This document shows, in pieces, positions 31,728-38,523 of a DNA stretch of 41,919 nucleotides. The position numbers and the translations under genes are program-made. The first letter of the stretch is position 1; each line of letters begins with the position of its first letter. Source of the stretch: a virus; IMG/VR virus record IMGVR_UViG_3300023284_000779, positions 1-41,919 of that record; one strand, 5' to 3'. Below the pieces are notes generated by a model. It was not told the origin of the DNA and did not search any database. It saw nothing but the letters and a program-made list of their open reading frames with translations.

Positions 31728-32663
31728 CTACTTCTTGACACTTTGAGTTAACGGTGCGGTGATCGGAGGTCTCGCAGGCGTAGCCACTGAACCAGGCTTG
31801 GCCTTGAAGACTAGCTTCTTCTCACCAGTTAAATACTTCTTCAGTTCTCCCCAGTCCTGAGTAATTTCCTTCGGGATATTCTTAGCAATCTCAGGCGGGA
31901 TCTTGATGCCGGCACCCCAGACCTTTCCCCCTGGCTTCAACTGCCATTTAGATACCACTACAGGAGGTTGGTTAGGTACAGGAGTGGTCACCTGAAGGCT
32001 GGCATACAGAACGATGGCGAACTCTCCCATGATTCGCTTGGCAAGCTTACCAGGGAAGTCAGGAAGGATATGGGAGTCGCTCTTACTCTTTAGCTCGGGC
32101 GTGTCTAGCTCCATGCCTTCCCAACACGTGAAGGTTACGTGAGGTACGTTAGACTCATAGACATAGGTAACGTACTTCATGAAGTCACGACTCGCACCGT
32201 AGTTCTCGTTGCCATAGGCCTGAAGCTTGAAGTCTTCCTCTGTAACTACAGTGCCGTCCCGCTTGGGCTTGCCTATCAGTTCACCTTTGGTGGCAATGAG
32301 GTGGTTGAACTCACGCAGCCAAAAGTTAGAGTACAGCTTATGCAATCCGTCACCGCAAAAGGATTTCATCGGACCTATTGGAGCACGCTTCCCGGTGATG
32401 AGTTCAGTGGTCAAGTCCGTTACCTCTTTGATGATAGCACCTGGCTTGCCCTTCGTGATGTCATCTTCCTTCCACACGTAGGTCTTGATACCAGGCTCAT
32501 TGACAGGCAAGGTTGTGACACCCTTCTCACCCGGAAAGGAAACGATGTAGCAGGGACGCTCGTTGGTCAGGAAGGATTGAGTCTTGCCTGAGTTAGGTGG
32601 ACCGACACGGAGGTCCCGACTGATTACAAAGTCCCAAGTGTTTTGGTCTAGCTCGATGAACAT
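31728..32663 (-). CDS. RecA-like ATPase (AAA_24/Sak4-type)
   Basis: In 311 residues, Walker A GPPNSGKTQS (21-30) follows an N-terminal strand; a Walker-B-like region lies near YSNFWLREFNHLIAT, and later VTYVYESNVPHVTFTCWEG fits the second ATPase strand. Compact RecA-like ATPases of the AAA_24/Sak4 group act as annealing-recombination partners in many phages. Location beside a candidate ssDNA-binding protein and a RecB-like nuclease supports a recombination or replication-restart role. Confidence 0.75.
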   Translation of the reverse strand: MFIELDQNTWDFVISRDLRVGPPNSGKTQSFLTNERPCYIVSFPGEKGVTTLPVNEPGIKTYVWKEDDITKGKPGAIIKEVTDLTTELITGKRAPIGPMKSFCGDGLHKLYSNFWLREFNHLIATKGELIGKPKRDGTVVTEEDFKLQAYGNENYGASRDFMKYVTYVYESNVPHVTFTCWEGMELDTPELKSKSDSHILPDFPGKLAKRIMGEFAIVLYASLQVTTPVPNQPPVVVSKWQLKPGGKVWGAGIKIPPEIAKNIPKEITQDWGELKKYLTGEKKLVFKAKPGSVATPARPPITAPLTQSVKK

Positions 32664-32836
32664 TAGGATTTCTCCAACGGGGAAAGGTCATTATTTTTCA
32701 ACTCACCGGGTCGTTGCAGCCTTAGCTCGTACAGAACCTTGCGGTGCTTGACGATGCACGCAGAGAATCCACAATGGACTTGCTTCGTGGTGAAGGCCAG
32801 AAACGCATCATGACAATAGGCGCAGTACAGAGTCAT
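32663..32836 (-). CDS. Small zinc-finger protein, 57 residues
   Basis: Start at 32836: TLYCAYCHDAFLAF (C5, C8) with H22-C23 and C27 complete a metal site, then a basic helical end (KHRKVLYELRLQRPGELKN). The stop shares a base with the ATPase ATG. A longer open frame upstream runs inside the nuclease gene and is rejected. The ribosome site (TAGG) is weak. Confidence 0.55.
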   Translation of the reverse strand: MTLYCAYCHDAFLAFTTKQVHCGFSACIVKHRKVLYELRLQRPGELKNNDLSPLEKS

Positions 32837-32927
32837 CCTAGGGGTCCGGGTCCGTTTCGAGGAAAAGCCTAATGCCAGGGAAATGCGTTTAAACGACCAG
32901 TTTGTGAATAGTCGGCCGAGAGGGGTT
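32837..32927. other. Short non-coding gap with GTTTAAACGA motif
   Basis: Between the nuclease stop and the zinc-finger start, about 90 bases carry no gene. It contains CGTTTAAACGA (32886-32896), one of five dispersed copies, and no clear promoter or terminator. Confidence 0.5.
32886..32896 (+). repeat. CGTTTAAACGA motif in intergenic gap
   Basis: One of five GTTTAAACGA copies; this copy is followed by CC instead of GG. Confidence 0.45.
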
Positions 32928-33788
32928 TTAAGAAACTTTATTAAACTTGCGAACATAGAGATTCTCCATTGCGGCCTCATCCCGGCAGAGGGTGTGACAG
33001 GCATCATAAGCGGGACACTTACCGTATTTGTTTTCACACTGCTTCCAGTTTTGGTGGAGTTCGTTAAAGGCAAGCCCTTCATCTTCAGCCATATCGAGCC
33101 AGTGAAGATTAGCGTTATATTCCCACATAGCGAGGTTCTCAGGCTTGACCTTCGCCGGGTCACTGAACTGGCAGCTAGTCTTAGGGGTTAGGATTATAAT
33201 GTGCTGCCTGATCCACTTCACGGGCCGGCCATAGTAGTTCTGTGCTCGCCACGCATAATCCCACAACTGCCAGTTCAAGGGAACGTCTTTAAGGTCCGTA
33301 GCGAGGAACCTGGGGGCCTTCTGTATAGAGGTTTTGTGATCGGTGATGATTAGGTAGTCGCCCTGAGAAGGTGGTGTTGACTCCACCATAGACATCAAAG
33401 GTGTAGTCACCAGATCCAACCGGCCACGGCCTATTGAGACCTCAGTACCCACGACTTTTTCAGTCTTGAACATTTCAGATAGCGTGGTTTCGGCAGCTTT
33501 GGTGACCCCTTTCGTGACGAGGCCTTGTAGCCCTTCCAGAGTCCACTCGGTCCCTTCCTCGAATTTCTTTGCCACTGTTTCATGTGCTTTGCCTAACGCA
33601 TGGTTTAAGCCCTCCTCGTCTGGATTCAGCAGATAATGTGCGAGCCCCACAGACATACCAGCCCCCAGAGCGAAATAAGGCTTCCAGGGGCCTTTAACGA
33701 GCCATTCCTTCTCGAATCTACGAAGGGTACGGCATAACAAGTGGTTTTGAGTTTCTGTGGGGCCAAAGTCTAGGTTGGAATTTTCCAT
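32928..33788 (-). CDS. PD-(D/E)XK nuclease with Cys cluster (RecB/Cas4-like)
   Basis: In 286 residues the nuclease core reads VGTEVSIGRGRLDLV (E116, D125) then YLIITDHKTS (D150, K152), the RecB-family GxhD...DxK pattern, with the helix WQLWDYAWRAQNYYG (QxxxY-like). The C-terminus (CENKYGKCPAYDACHTLC, near 245-262) has four Cys spaced as in the 4Fe-4S site of Cas4/AddB-type nucleases. Likely a 5'-3' or end-processing exonuclease for recombination or replication. It begins the minus-strand replication operon. Confidence 0.85.
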   Translation of the reverse strand: MENSNLDFGPTETQNHLLCRTLRRFEKEWLVKGPWKPYFALGAGMSVGLAHYLLNPDEEGLNHALGKAHETVAKKFEEGTEWTLEGLQGLVTKGVTKAAETTLSEMFKTEKVVGTEVSIGRGRLDLVTTPLMSMVESTPPSQGDYLIITDHKTSIQKAPRFLATDLKDVPLNWQLWDYAWRAQNYYGRPVKWIRQHIIILTPKTSCQFSDPAKVKPENLAMWEYNANLHWLDMAEDEGLAFNELHQNWKQCENKYGKCPAYDACHTLCRDEAAMENLYVRKFNKVS

Positions 33789-33868
33789 CTAGTGTAATAA
33801 GGCATCAGGAGCAGAAATATAGCAGGCAATGTGCTATTATTTTCCTTCTGGTGTCTTTTACTACTGAC

Positions 33869-33941
33869 GGCGGGGAGGCCTGGGGCCAGATCCGGCTCAT
33901 ATCCGGCTTCGAGGTAGGTTCGACTCCTACCCCCGCTACCA
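33869..33941 (+). tRNA. tRNA-Met(CAT)-like gene with shrunken D-arm
   Basis: Acceptor GGCGGGG 33869-33875 pairs with CCCCGCT 33931-33937, then A and encoded CCA to 33941. T-arm GTAGG/CCTAC with loop TTCGACT is canonical. The anticodon stem CCGG/CCGG (33892-33895/33903-33906) carries loop CTCATAT with T33 and anticodon CAT at 33898-33900. The D-arm is only GGCC-TGG-GGCC or less, giving 73 bases with CCA instead of about 76, and the anticodon stem has four good pairs. It may be a real but minimal tRNA, or a tRNA-like element. Transcribed away from the minus-strand replication genes. Confidence 0.6.
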
Positions 33942-33954
33942 CGTTTAAACGAGG
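33942..33954 (+). repeat. CGTTTAAACGAGG motif after the tRNA-like gene
   Basis: Identical 13-mer to 6976-6988. Here it lies between the CCA of the tRNA-like gene and the ribosome site of the next gene. Confidence 0.55.
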
Positions 33955-33963
33955 AAATAGTCT

Positions 33964-34173
33964 ATGGCTAAATTTAGCAACTTCATGTTCTCTGTCCCAA
34001 ATCTGCCCAAGGGCGTGTATCTGGATCTGAAGGCTATCGCTGCCCAGTTTAACCTCGATCATCAGCAGATGGTCATCCTGGGTGTCCTGTGCGTCAAGGA
34101 GATGAACAAGCTGAACAGGCAAAAGCTGATCGACCTCGTTAAAAGCCTGGGAGGTACCCACGATGCCACCTAA
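33964..34173 (+). CDS. Small unknown protein, 69 residues, first of the plus-strand mini-operon
   Basis: A largely helical protein (YLDLKAIAAQFNLDHQQMVILGVLCV, MNKLNRQKLIDLVKSLGG) with a ribosome-site-like GAGGAA. The shape suggests a small DNA-binding helix-turn-helix-like protein. Function not recognised. Confidence 0.6.
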   Translation: MAKFSNFMFSVPNLPKGVYLDLKAIAAQFNLDHQQMVILGVLCVKEMNKLNRQKLIDLVKSLGGTHDAT

Positions 34174-34193
34174 GTAAGTATCGTACTCATCTA

Positions 34194-34240
34194 AGCCCCC
34201 TGTAAGGGGGCTACGTATATATCTACTATATATATATAAG
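34194..34240 (+). other. G/C hairpin followed by TA-repeat tract
   Basis: AGCCCCC 34194-34200 pairs with GGGGGCT 34206-34212, loop TGTAA, but no T-run follows. Then comes an alternating TA-rich tract to about 34240. It may be a weak terminator, a promoter -10 region or a melting site; I cannot choose. Confidence 0.4.
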
Positions 34241-34251
34241 AGAGAGTGACA

Positions 34252-34350
34252 ATGGAGGAGATTTGGATACTTTTGGGAGTAATTTGGTTCACGGTCTTTA
34301 TCTACCTGCTCGTACAGCATTTTAGGAGTAACGATGACGATGACGAATAA
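34252..34350 (+). CDS. Tiny single-TM peptide, 32 residues
   Basis: MEEIWILLGVIWFTVFIYLL then VQHFRSNDDDDE. One TM with an acidic tail. Its 3' end overlaps the next gene (ATG at 34334) by 17 bases. No family recognised. Upstream is the TA-rich tract. Confidence 0.55.
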   Translation: MEEIWILLGVIWFTVFIYLLVQHFRSNDDDDE

Positions 34351-34636
34351 CGAAATCGACCACGAGGCCGTGACCGCCATTTTCGGCAACGGTAAAAGCA
34401 ACTCACCAGAACTCGAACTGATGGTAGCTGTTTTCATCCAGCAGAAAGACGATCTCTTCGGTGCTGAAGGTGGCAAGTTCGAGGCCGCAGCGTTACAATG
34501 GTTCAAGTCAGAGGGGGCCAAAGACACGGCAGGCCGGCCTTGGCTTTTTTCCTTTTGGAATATCTGTGAAGAGTTTGACTTAGACGCAGCAGCCGTGCGG
34601 CGAGGGATTCTATCACGGTATGAAAACCAGCCCTAA
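34334..34636 (+). CDS. Conserved phage protein, 100 residues
   Basis: AGGAG lies five bases upstream. The C-terminal part WLFSFWNICEEFDLDAAAVRRGIL resembles a widespread phage pattern ('F-x-x-V/I-C-E-x-x-x-L-D-x-x-x-x-R-R-x-L'), probably a helix-turn-helix, function unknown. It is directly followed by the ATPase gene with no gap. Confidence 0.6.
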   Translation: MTMTNNEIDHEAVTAIFGNGKSNSPELELMVAVFIQQKDDLFGAEGGKFEAAALQWFKSEGAKDTAGRPWLFSFWNICEEFDLDAAAVRRGILSRYENQP

Positions 34637-35374
34637 ATGAAAATCTGGAAAGCTTCGGAATACGTACAAAGAGATTTTCCTGAACCACCCTGGCTCGTGC
34701 CGGGTCTAGTGCCGGGTTACGGCATATTGATGATCTACGCTCACCCCAAAACAGGTAAGAGTATATTGAGTCAACAACTAGCCCATGCTCTTGGAAGTAA
34801 CGGAAGCTTCCTCGGGCAAGAAATCGACAAGCCACTGAAGGTATTGTACGTTCAATCGGACCTACCCGAGATTGAGTGGGCGCAACAAATGAAGGATCTC
34901 GGGATTGACTCATCTACGGGGTCTCCTTTCGCTACAGGTTGGTACACTCTCTGGCTTGAACCGGGATGGTTGGCAAAGCCTAAGCAGATGATGGAACTCA
35001 CGCACATCATCAAGGAGGGAGAGTTTGACGTTGTGATGTATGATAGCCTTCTCACTATCAGTGGCTACCAGAACCTTGACGATCTCACTACAGTCGGTGG
35101 GCTTATAACCCGGCTCCGCTCTATTACAAAGAAAGCTTCCTGGCTGATCCATCATAAGCGTAAGGGAAGCCCCGGTGTTCCTGATCGTTCTAACGTTTCC
35201 GCAGCGGGTAGCTTCGCCATTGGTGCCGGCGTGTCTGCGCTGTTCGATCTCTCTAGCTCCGGTACGCATGGTGGTCATATCACTGTCTTAGGCCGTTTCG
35301 TCATGCGGGACTTTGATCTTGCCAGGGGAGCTAAAGGTATCTGGCTTCCCAGACAGAAGGCTCTTGATGATTAG
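34637..35374 (+). CDS. RecA/DnaB-like ATPase (AAA_25 helicase type)
   Basis: The 245-residue ATPase has Walker A AHPKTGKS (35-42), a Walker-B-type strand FDVVMYDSLLTI near 135-146, and a sensor region SWLIHHKRKGSPGV with RSNVSAAGSFAIGAGVSALFDL, the pattern of AAA_25/RepA-like hexameric ATPases. In phage it is most likely a replicative helicase or helicase-like initiator. It begins right after the previous stop. Its 3' end overlaps a minus-strand ORF by 87 bases. Confidence 0.75.
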   Translation: MKIWKASEYVQRDFPEPPWLVPGLVPGYGILMIYAHPKTGKSILSQQLAHALGSNGSFLGQEIDKPLKVLYVQSDLPEIEWAQQMKDLGIDSSTGSPFATGWYTLWLEPGWLAKPKQMMELTHIIKEGEFDVVMYDSLLTISGYQNLDDLTTVGGLITRLRSITKKASWLIHHKRKGSPGVPDRSNVSAAGSFAIGAGVSALFDLSSSGTHGGHITVLGRFVMRDFDLARGAKGIWLPRQKALDD

Positions 35375-35458
35375 CTCTAACCGCTTGTTCTCAGCCTGCA
35401 ACCCCTTCAATACCAAGCGCAGTTGTTGGGCTTCCAATTCTAGCTGTAACGGTGTCAT
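35288..35458 (-). CDS. Small coiled-coil protein overlapping the ATPase gene in antisense, 56 residues
   Basis: The ATG overlaps the stop of the gene upstream (ATGA) with GGGAGCAGG before it. The first 37 residues are a leucine-rich heptad helix (LQLELEAQQLRLVLKGL, then AENKRLELIIKSLL), the remainder basic. The last 87 bases run antisense to the ATPase end, and both frames stay open. Coupled start and clear amphipathic pattern support it. Confidence 0.55.
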   Translation of the reverse strand: MTPLQLELEAQQLRLVLKGLQAENKRLELIIKSLLSGKPDTFSSPGKIKVPHDETA

Positions 35459-35817
35459 TTCCTGCTCCCTGCTTTAAGGGCCATCTTGATCTTCGCTGCG
35501 ATACGCTCACGCTTACGCATCTTTTTCATGTGCCTGGTAAACCGCCGCTCCTCGCCCTGAGCACGCAGGAGGTGGTTGGTCGTAGGACCATGACACTGAA
35601 ACAAAGCCTGCCCCTTCTCGTTGGCTTCAAGGAGCACCCACTTCCAACCCTTCCAGACGAGGATCTCACCTATGACGAGACCCGGACTTTGAACGGTGGT
35701 CTTGGTCTTGGGGTCAAACTGAGGAACGTAGGTCTCCTCGACCTTGACCGGCTTGACCTGCTTCCCCTTATCAAGGTATTCTTCCAAGCTTTCGCCTTTT
35801 TGAGGCTCTGGGTTCAT
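35455..35817 (-). CDS. Unknown protein, 120 residues, basic C-terminus
   Basis: The start at 35817 (MNPEPQKGESLEEYLDKG) overlaps the endolysin stop (ATGA) with AAGGAGAAG upstream; an earlier ATG lies inside the endolysin. The middle has a beta region (GEILVWKGWKWVLLEANEKGQALFQ), the end is Arg/Lys-rich helical. A central beta unit like this followed by a basic tail is common in phage lysis-adjacent genes, but no family is recognised. Confidence 0.6.
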   Translation of the reverse strand: MNPEPQKGESLEEYLDKGKQVKPVKVEETYVPQFDPKTKTTVQSPGLVIGEILVWKGWKWVLLEANEKGQALFQCHGPTTNHLLRAQGEERRFTRHMKKMRKRERIAAKIKMALKAGSRK

Positions 35818-36239
35818 GACTTCTCCTTGTAGAACGTGTGCCGGTTTATGACAGTAGTTTTCTGCATGGCGTTGACCCACCCAGGAAGCTTACCGTCACT
35901 CCTGATCTTCTTGGTCAGAGGCACGTTCATGTAGTGCGTAGCTCCATGAGTAGGATCTTCCTCAATGCCGTAGAAAGCAGAAGCAGCGGCTTTCTCGCTG
36001 TCCATGAGCATCAGCGGAGACACAGCATCCAGTGAAGTAGCCCGGCCACCCCTCGTGTTCCAAGCACTGAAGTCATACGGGTCGAAGACAACATCAGAGA
36101 TTGACTTACCGTACTCCTTTGATCGGTTCATGATGACGTAAGCAACTGCCAGCTTACCCTTGTAAGGCTCTCCTTCTGCTTCCAGTGCTACAGTAGAAGC
36201 TATTAAGAAAAGCCTATGTGTTCTTTCCATCCTTGCCAT
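35814..36239 (-). CDS. SleB-like cell-wall hydrolase (endolysin)
   Basis: Residues show VALEAEGEPYKGKLAVAYVIMNR, a signature of SleB/Hydrolase_2 muramidase-type enzymes (candidate catalytic Glu at E20), then ISDVVFDPYDFSAW, DPTHGATHYMNV and TTVINRHTFYKE, all typical. It degrades peptidoglycan for lysis. The ATG at 36239 has AAGGAGG at ideal spacing. The same frame continues up to GTG 36329 and would add a hydrophobic segment (TGLLVLCLCLVP) acting as a signal-arrest or export sequence, so two protein forms are possible. Confidence 0.8.
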   Translation of the reverse strand: MARMERTHRLFLIASTVALEAEGEPYKGKLAVAYVIMNRSKEYGKSISDVVFDPYDFSAWNTRGGRATSLDAVSPLMLMDSEKAAASAFYGIEEDPTHGATHYMNVPLTKKIRSDGKLPGWVNAMQKTTVINRHTFYKEKS

Positions 36240-36319
36240 AAGTTCATCCTCCTTAAAAGTCATTTCCATCGGGACCAGGCACAAGCATAGCACAAGAAGC
36301 CCGGTCCACGCATCCTTAA

Positions 36320-36577
36320 CTAAAACCACTTCTTTCGGTCAATGGGCTTGCCGGCATGACCGGGGTGGGTCTCTAATTGATGAAGGGGATCACTACTCGC
36401 TCGATCATACACAACGTCCCTCTCCATAATGACCTCATACACGTGGCTTACAGCCCCTACAGGGCTATACCTCTTAGAACGGGTCACGAACTGCACTATC
36501 CAATTATCCCTAGCGTGGTTGTTAAGAGCCTCTTGCAGGCCGTCCCACGGCATAGTGATAGTTTTATAGCTAACCAT
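36320..36577 (-). CDS. Unknown protein, 85 residues
   Basis: A beta-alpha protein (SYKTITMPWDGLQEALNNHA, VSHVYEVIMERDV) with a Pro/His-rich end. Its start overlaps the sigma-like gene by eight bases, and its stop overlaps the alternative long start of the endolysin. No family recognised. Confidence 0.6.
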   Translation of the reverse strand: MVSYKTITMPWDGLQEALNNHARDNWIVQFVTRSKRYSPVGAVSHVYEVIMERDVVYDRASSDPLHQLETHPGHAGKPIDRKKWF

Positions 36578-36944
36578 TTCTTTCCCTCCTTCTAAGCTTC
36601 TGCCTTTCCCAAGGTTCGAGAGCAGCCCCCAGACCTATGGCTTCTCTTAGCAGAGTGAGGAAGCCGGGCCGTGCTAGTCTCCTTTCAATCTCGATCCTAG
36701 CGTCAATCCTGTCTGCCTCTATAATGCGTGGCTCGTTAGACTCAACCATAGGCTCGTGCTTCAAGGCAGTAGCTTCTTGACGCTGCCACTGCCTCTTAGC
36801 ATACCAGACCTCCTTAGCAAACCACTCGTCACGGTACTCACGGGACAGGACCCGGACCATAGTGTCCTGAGCTATGTCTTCACCGTACAGACGAGCTACA
36901 ACGTCACGCAGCCGCTTTAAGTCTGCTTCAAGGATTGTGTTCAT
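36570..36944 (-). CDS. Sigma-factor-like protein (ECF region 2 pattern), 124 residues
   Basis: Residues 1-60 read ADLKRLRDVVARLYGEDIAQDTMVRVLSRE ... WFAKEVWYAKRQWQRQ. The D-I-A-Q-D-T-M-x-R-V core at 23-32 and the Trp-rich helix resemble region 2 of ECF sigma factors (which bind core polymerase and the -10 element). The last 65 residues do not show a clear region-4 helix-turn-helix. It could be a diverged or truncated sigma, or an unrelated helical protein. It starts at ATGA with the gene upstream. Confidence 0.4.
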   Translation of the reverse strand: MNTILEADLKRLRDVVARLYGEDIAQDTMVRVLSREYRDEWFAKEVWYAKRQWQRQEATALKHEPMVESNEPRIIEADRIDARIEIERRLARPGFLTLLREAIGLGAALEPWERQKLRRRERNG

Positions 36945-37123
36945 TTCATTTCCTTCTTCACACGCTTGGGGTGCCGGGAGGTGACGCTCTCGGGCTCAGG
37001 CTTGATCTTGGCACACACAACCCAGTGCCGGCGCATCTCAGCAGCAGTGCATTTGATTACAGTACCGCAGCCGCCGGCCAACTCGTTACAGACCCTATCC
37101 TTCTTGGCGTTACGTTGTGCCAT
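36941..37123 (-). CDS. Small zinc-finger protein, 60 residues
   Basis: CNELAGGCGTVIKCTAAEMRRHWVVC gives four Cys and a His in a finger-like spacing, with Lys/Arg at both ends. Overlaps both neighbours. Possibly a nucleic-acid-binding regulator; not recognised. Confidence 0.6.
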   Translation of the reverse strand: MAQRNAKKDRVCNELAGGCGTVIKCTAAEMRRHWVVCAKIKPEPESVTSRHPKRVKKEMK

Positions 37124-37490
37124 CAGCAGGCTCCTTTTCAGGAATAGAACTCAGGATAGGTTTGCAGTCCCACTCGACCTGATCTTCAAAGTGGCCGGCG
37201 TAAGAGGTAGGCGCAACCCACCTTTGTCCTACAACCCTACGCTCACAGACCTTCTCTTGAGAGATATTGAAGATGAGCGTGTTGTGTTGCAACTCCCTGC
37301 GAAGTTCCATGAAGCCCCCGGACTTCTTCTTGTCGATCTTCCCACAGTCCCGAAGGATTGCAGGAATGTCAGTAGGCTGTACGGAGTAGATGTTCTGAGG
37401 AACGGGAGTCCGGGGCAGATCGTCACCGGCCTTCTCATAGAAGTCGGCTAACTCACGCAACTGGGCAACGTATTTTTCTTTACTCGTCAT
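37110..37490 (-). CDS. Unknown protein, 126 residues
   Basis: Helical N-terminus (KYVAQLRELADFYEKA), then IYSVQPTDIPAILRDCGKIDKK and a beta C-terminus with FELRRELQHNT-like strands. The sequence LRELADFYEKAGDDLP recalls short phage proteins associated with DNA metabolism, family unknown. Overlaps neighbours by 4 and 14 bases. Confidence 0.6.
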   Translation of the reverse strand: MTSKEKYVAQLRELADFYEKAGDDLPRTPVPQNIYSVQPTDIPAILRDCGKIDKKKSGGFMELRRELQHNTLIFNISQEKVCERRVVGQRWVAPTSYAGHFEDQVEWDCKPILSSIPEKEPADGTT

Positions 37491-37885
37491 GCTTCCTCCT
37501 TTGTCGATAACGTGGCTGTGTGTTCAGATAGGACTTTCCCTATCAGTATGCCAAAGGCAATAGCGATAGGGACCACCTCGTTAACGTTCTGAGTTATGAA
37601 CGGCAACTGTGACGAACCCAACCTACCGTAAAACTGCGCCGCCTTGTAGTCTTCCTCTATCAACCCCCACTGCACAAGAGCGGAAGCGATAGGGTCACGA
37701 GGATTTCCCGCTTTGACATCTTCGTTCAGGATACTCCCGAACTTCTTGAGCAGTTCGTGATTACCATGCTCCGGGTTACTACATTCCCCCGCAGGCTTGC
37801 CGTTAGTCCTACCATGCACATTACAAACTATCCTGCCCTCTAGGGCCTCTCCTCCACAGATGATACAGAATCTAGCCGGTCCCAT
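37487..37885 (-). CDS. Unknown protein with N-terminal Cys cluster, 132 residues
   Basis: FCIICGGEALEGRIVCNVHG near residues 6-25 and CSNPEHGNHE form a metal-binding head; the rest is a helical domain (LIEEDYKAAQFYGRLG, IAFGILIGKVLSEH). No family recognised. The ATG overlaps the upstream gene by 14 bases. Confidence 0.6.
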   Translation of the reverse strand: MGPARFCIICGGEALEGRIVCNVHGRTNGKPAGECSNPEHGNHELLKKFGSILNEDVKAGNPRDPIASALVQWGLIEEDYKAAQFYGRLGSSQLPFITQNVNEVVPIAIAFGILIGKVLSEHTATLSTKEEA

Positions 37886-38057
37886 TTTCTACCTCCTTTG
37901 GTTTATTGACAATCTCTTTGGCTTCGTTTAAACAATGAATTGCTCTGCCTTTGCCCAACCTGAACTTGGATGCCTGCCGGCGTGTCGGATCGACAGTGGC
38001 GAGGCTACAGGCCTCTTTAAAGATAGCATTTTCCTTGCAATACTTCCTGTTAGTCAT
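37872..38057 (-). CDS. Small basic protein, 61 residues
   Basis: Basic and helical with Cys at three places (YCKENA, ACSL, HCLNEA). The DNA includes the GTTTAAACGA motif. Overlaps neighbours by four and 14 bases. No family recognised. Confidence 0.55.
   Translation of the reverse strand: MTNRKYCKENAIFKEACSLATVDPTRRQASKFRLGKGRAIHCLNEAKEIVNKPKEVENGTG
37924..37933 (-). repeat. GTTTAAACGA motif in a small CDS
   Basis: The minus strand reads GTTTAAACGAAG, inside the gene at 37872-38057. Confidence 0.4.
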
Positions 38058-38326
38058 GGTACAAAACTCTCCCAGTATGCCTGCTCCGCTGATTGAATAG
38101 AGTCGAAAGCCCAGTCAGTCAGAGCAGACCAAATTTTCCTGGCCTCGGGCTTATAGTCGTATAGCATCTCCATGAGAATACCTTTGAGCACCTCTTCAAT
38201 CTCCTCCTGCCTTACGGCTCCACCCTGTTCCTTTTGAGCCTCGGGACTGTAGCTCGATAACGCACGGGCTACCCCGTTGACCATGATGTCATCATAAGCC
38301 TCGGGGTTATGTGAGAAGTAACCCAT
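38054..38326 (-). CDS. Unknown helical protein, 90 residues
   Basis: Acidic helices (EEIEEVLKGILMEMLYDYKP, IWSALTDWAFDSIQSAEQ). It starts at the base after the neighbouring membrane-peptide stop. No family recognised. Confidence 0.6.
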   Translation of the reverse strand: MGYFSHNPEAYDDIMVNGVARALSSYSPEAQKEQGGAVRQEEIEEVLKGILMEMLYDYKPEARKIWSALTDWAFDSIQSAEQAYWESFVP

Positions 38327-38515
38327 TTATATTCCTTCCACCGGCTCACAGACGAAGGTGATGACAACCTTACCCGGAGCATTGAGGCTGTTCCCCAGGA
38401 AAGCAACCTGCTCACACTCTGCAAGGGTCTCGTAGCTCTTGTAATAAGTCTTCTTGCCCCCTTGTATAGCCCAGAGACCAAACGCACAGATTAAAATAAC
38501 TCCCCATTTTCTCAT
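38327..38515 (-). CDS. Small exported or membrane peptide, 62 residues
   Basis: A short N-terminal hydrophobic stretch (WGVILICAFGLWAIQG) acts as signal peptide or anchor, followed by a beta-like domain with Cys (AECEQV, FVCEP). Preceded by AGGAGG. Function unknown. Confidence 0.6.
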   Translation of the reverse strand: MRKWGVILICAFGLWAIQGGKKTYYKSYETLAECEQVAFLGNSLNAPGKVVITFVCEPVEGI

Positions 38516-38523
38516 AGAACCTC

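Noticed and set aside
33789-33868. Promoters in the divergent junction
   Set aside because: TATTAT and TATATT -10-like stretches occur, but no -35 box is at correct spacing on either strand.
34252-34260. GGAGGAG after the ATG at 34252 as a ribosome site for a downstream start
   Set aside because: It lies inside the small ORF, and the next start at 34334 has its own AGGAG five bases upstream.
33805-34527. Long 240-codon minus-strand open frame over the tRNA region
   Set aside because: It covers the tRNA-like gene and the plus-strand genes on the other strand, has low-complexity sequence and no ribosome site.
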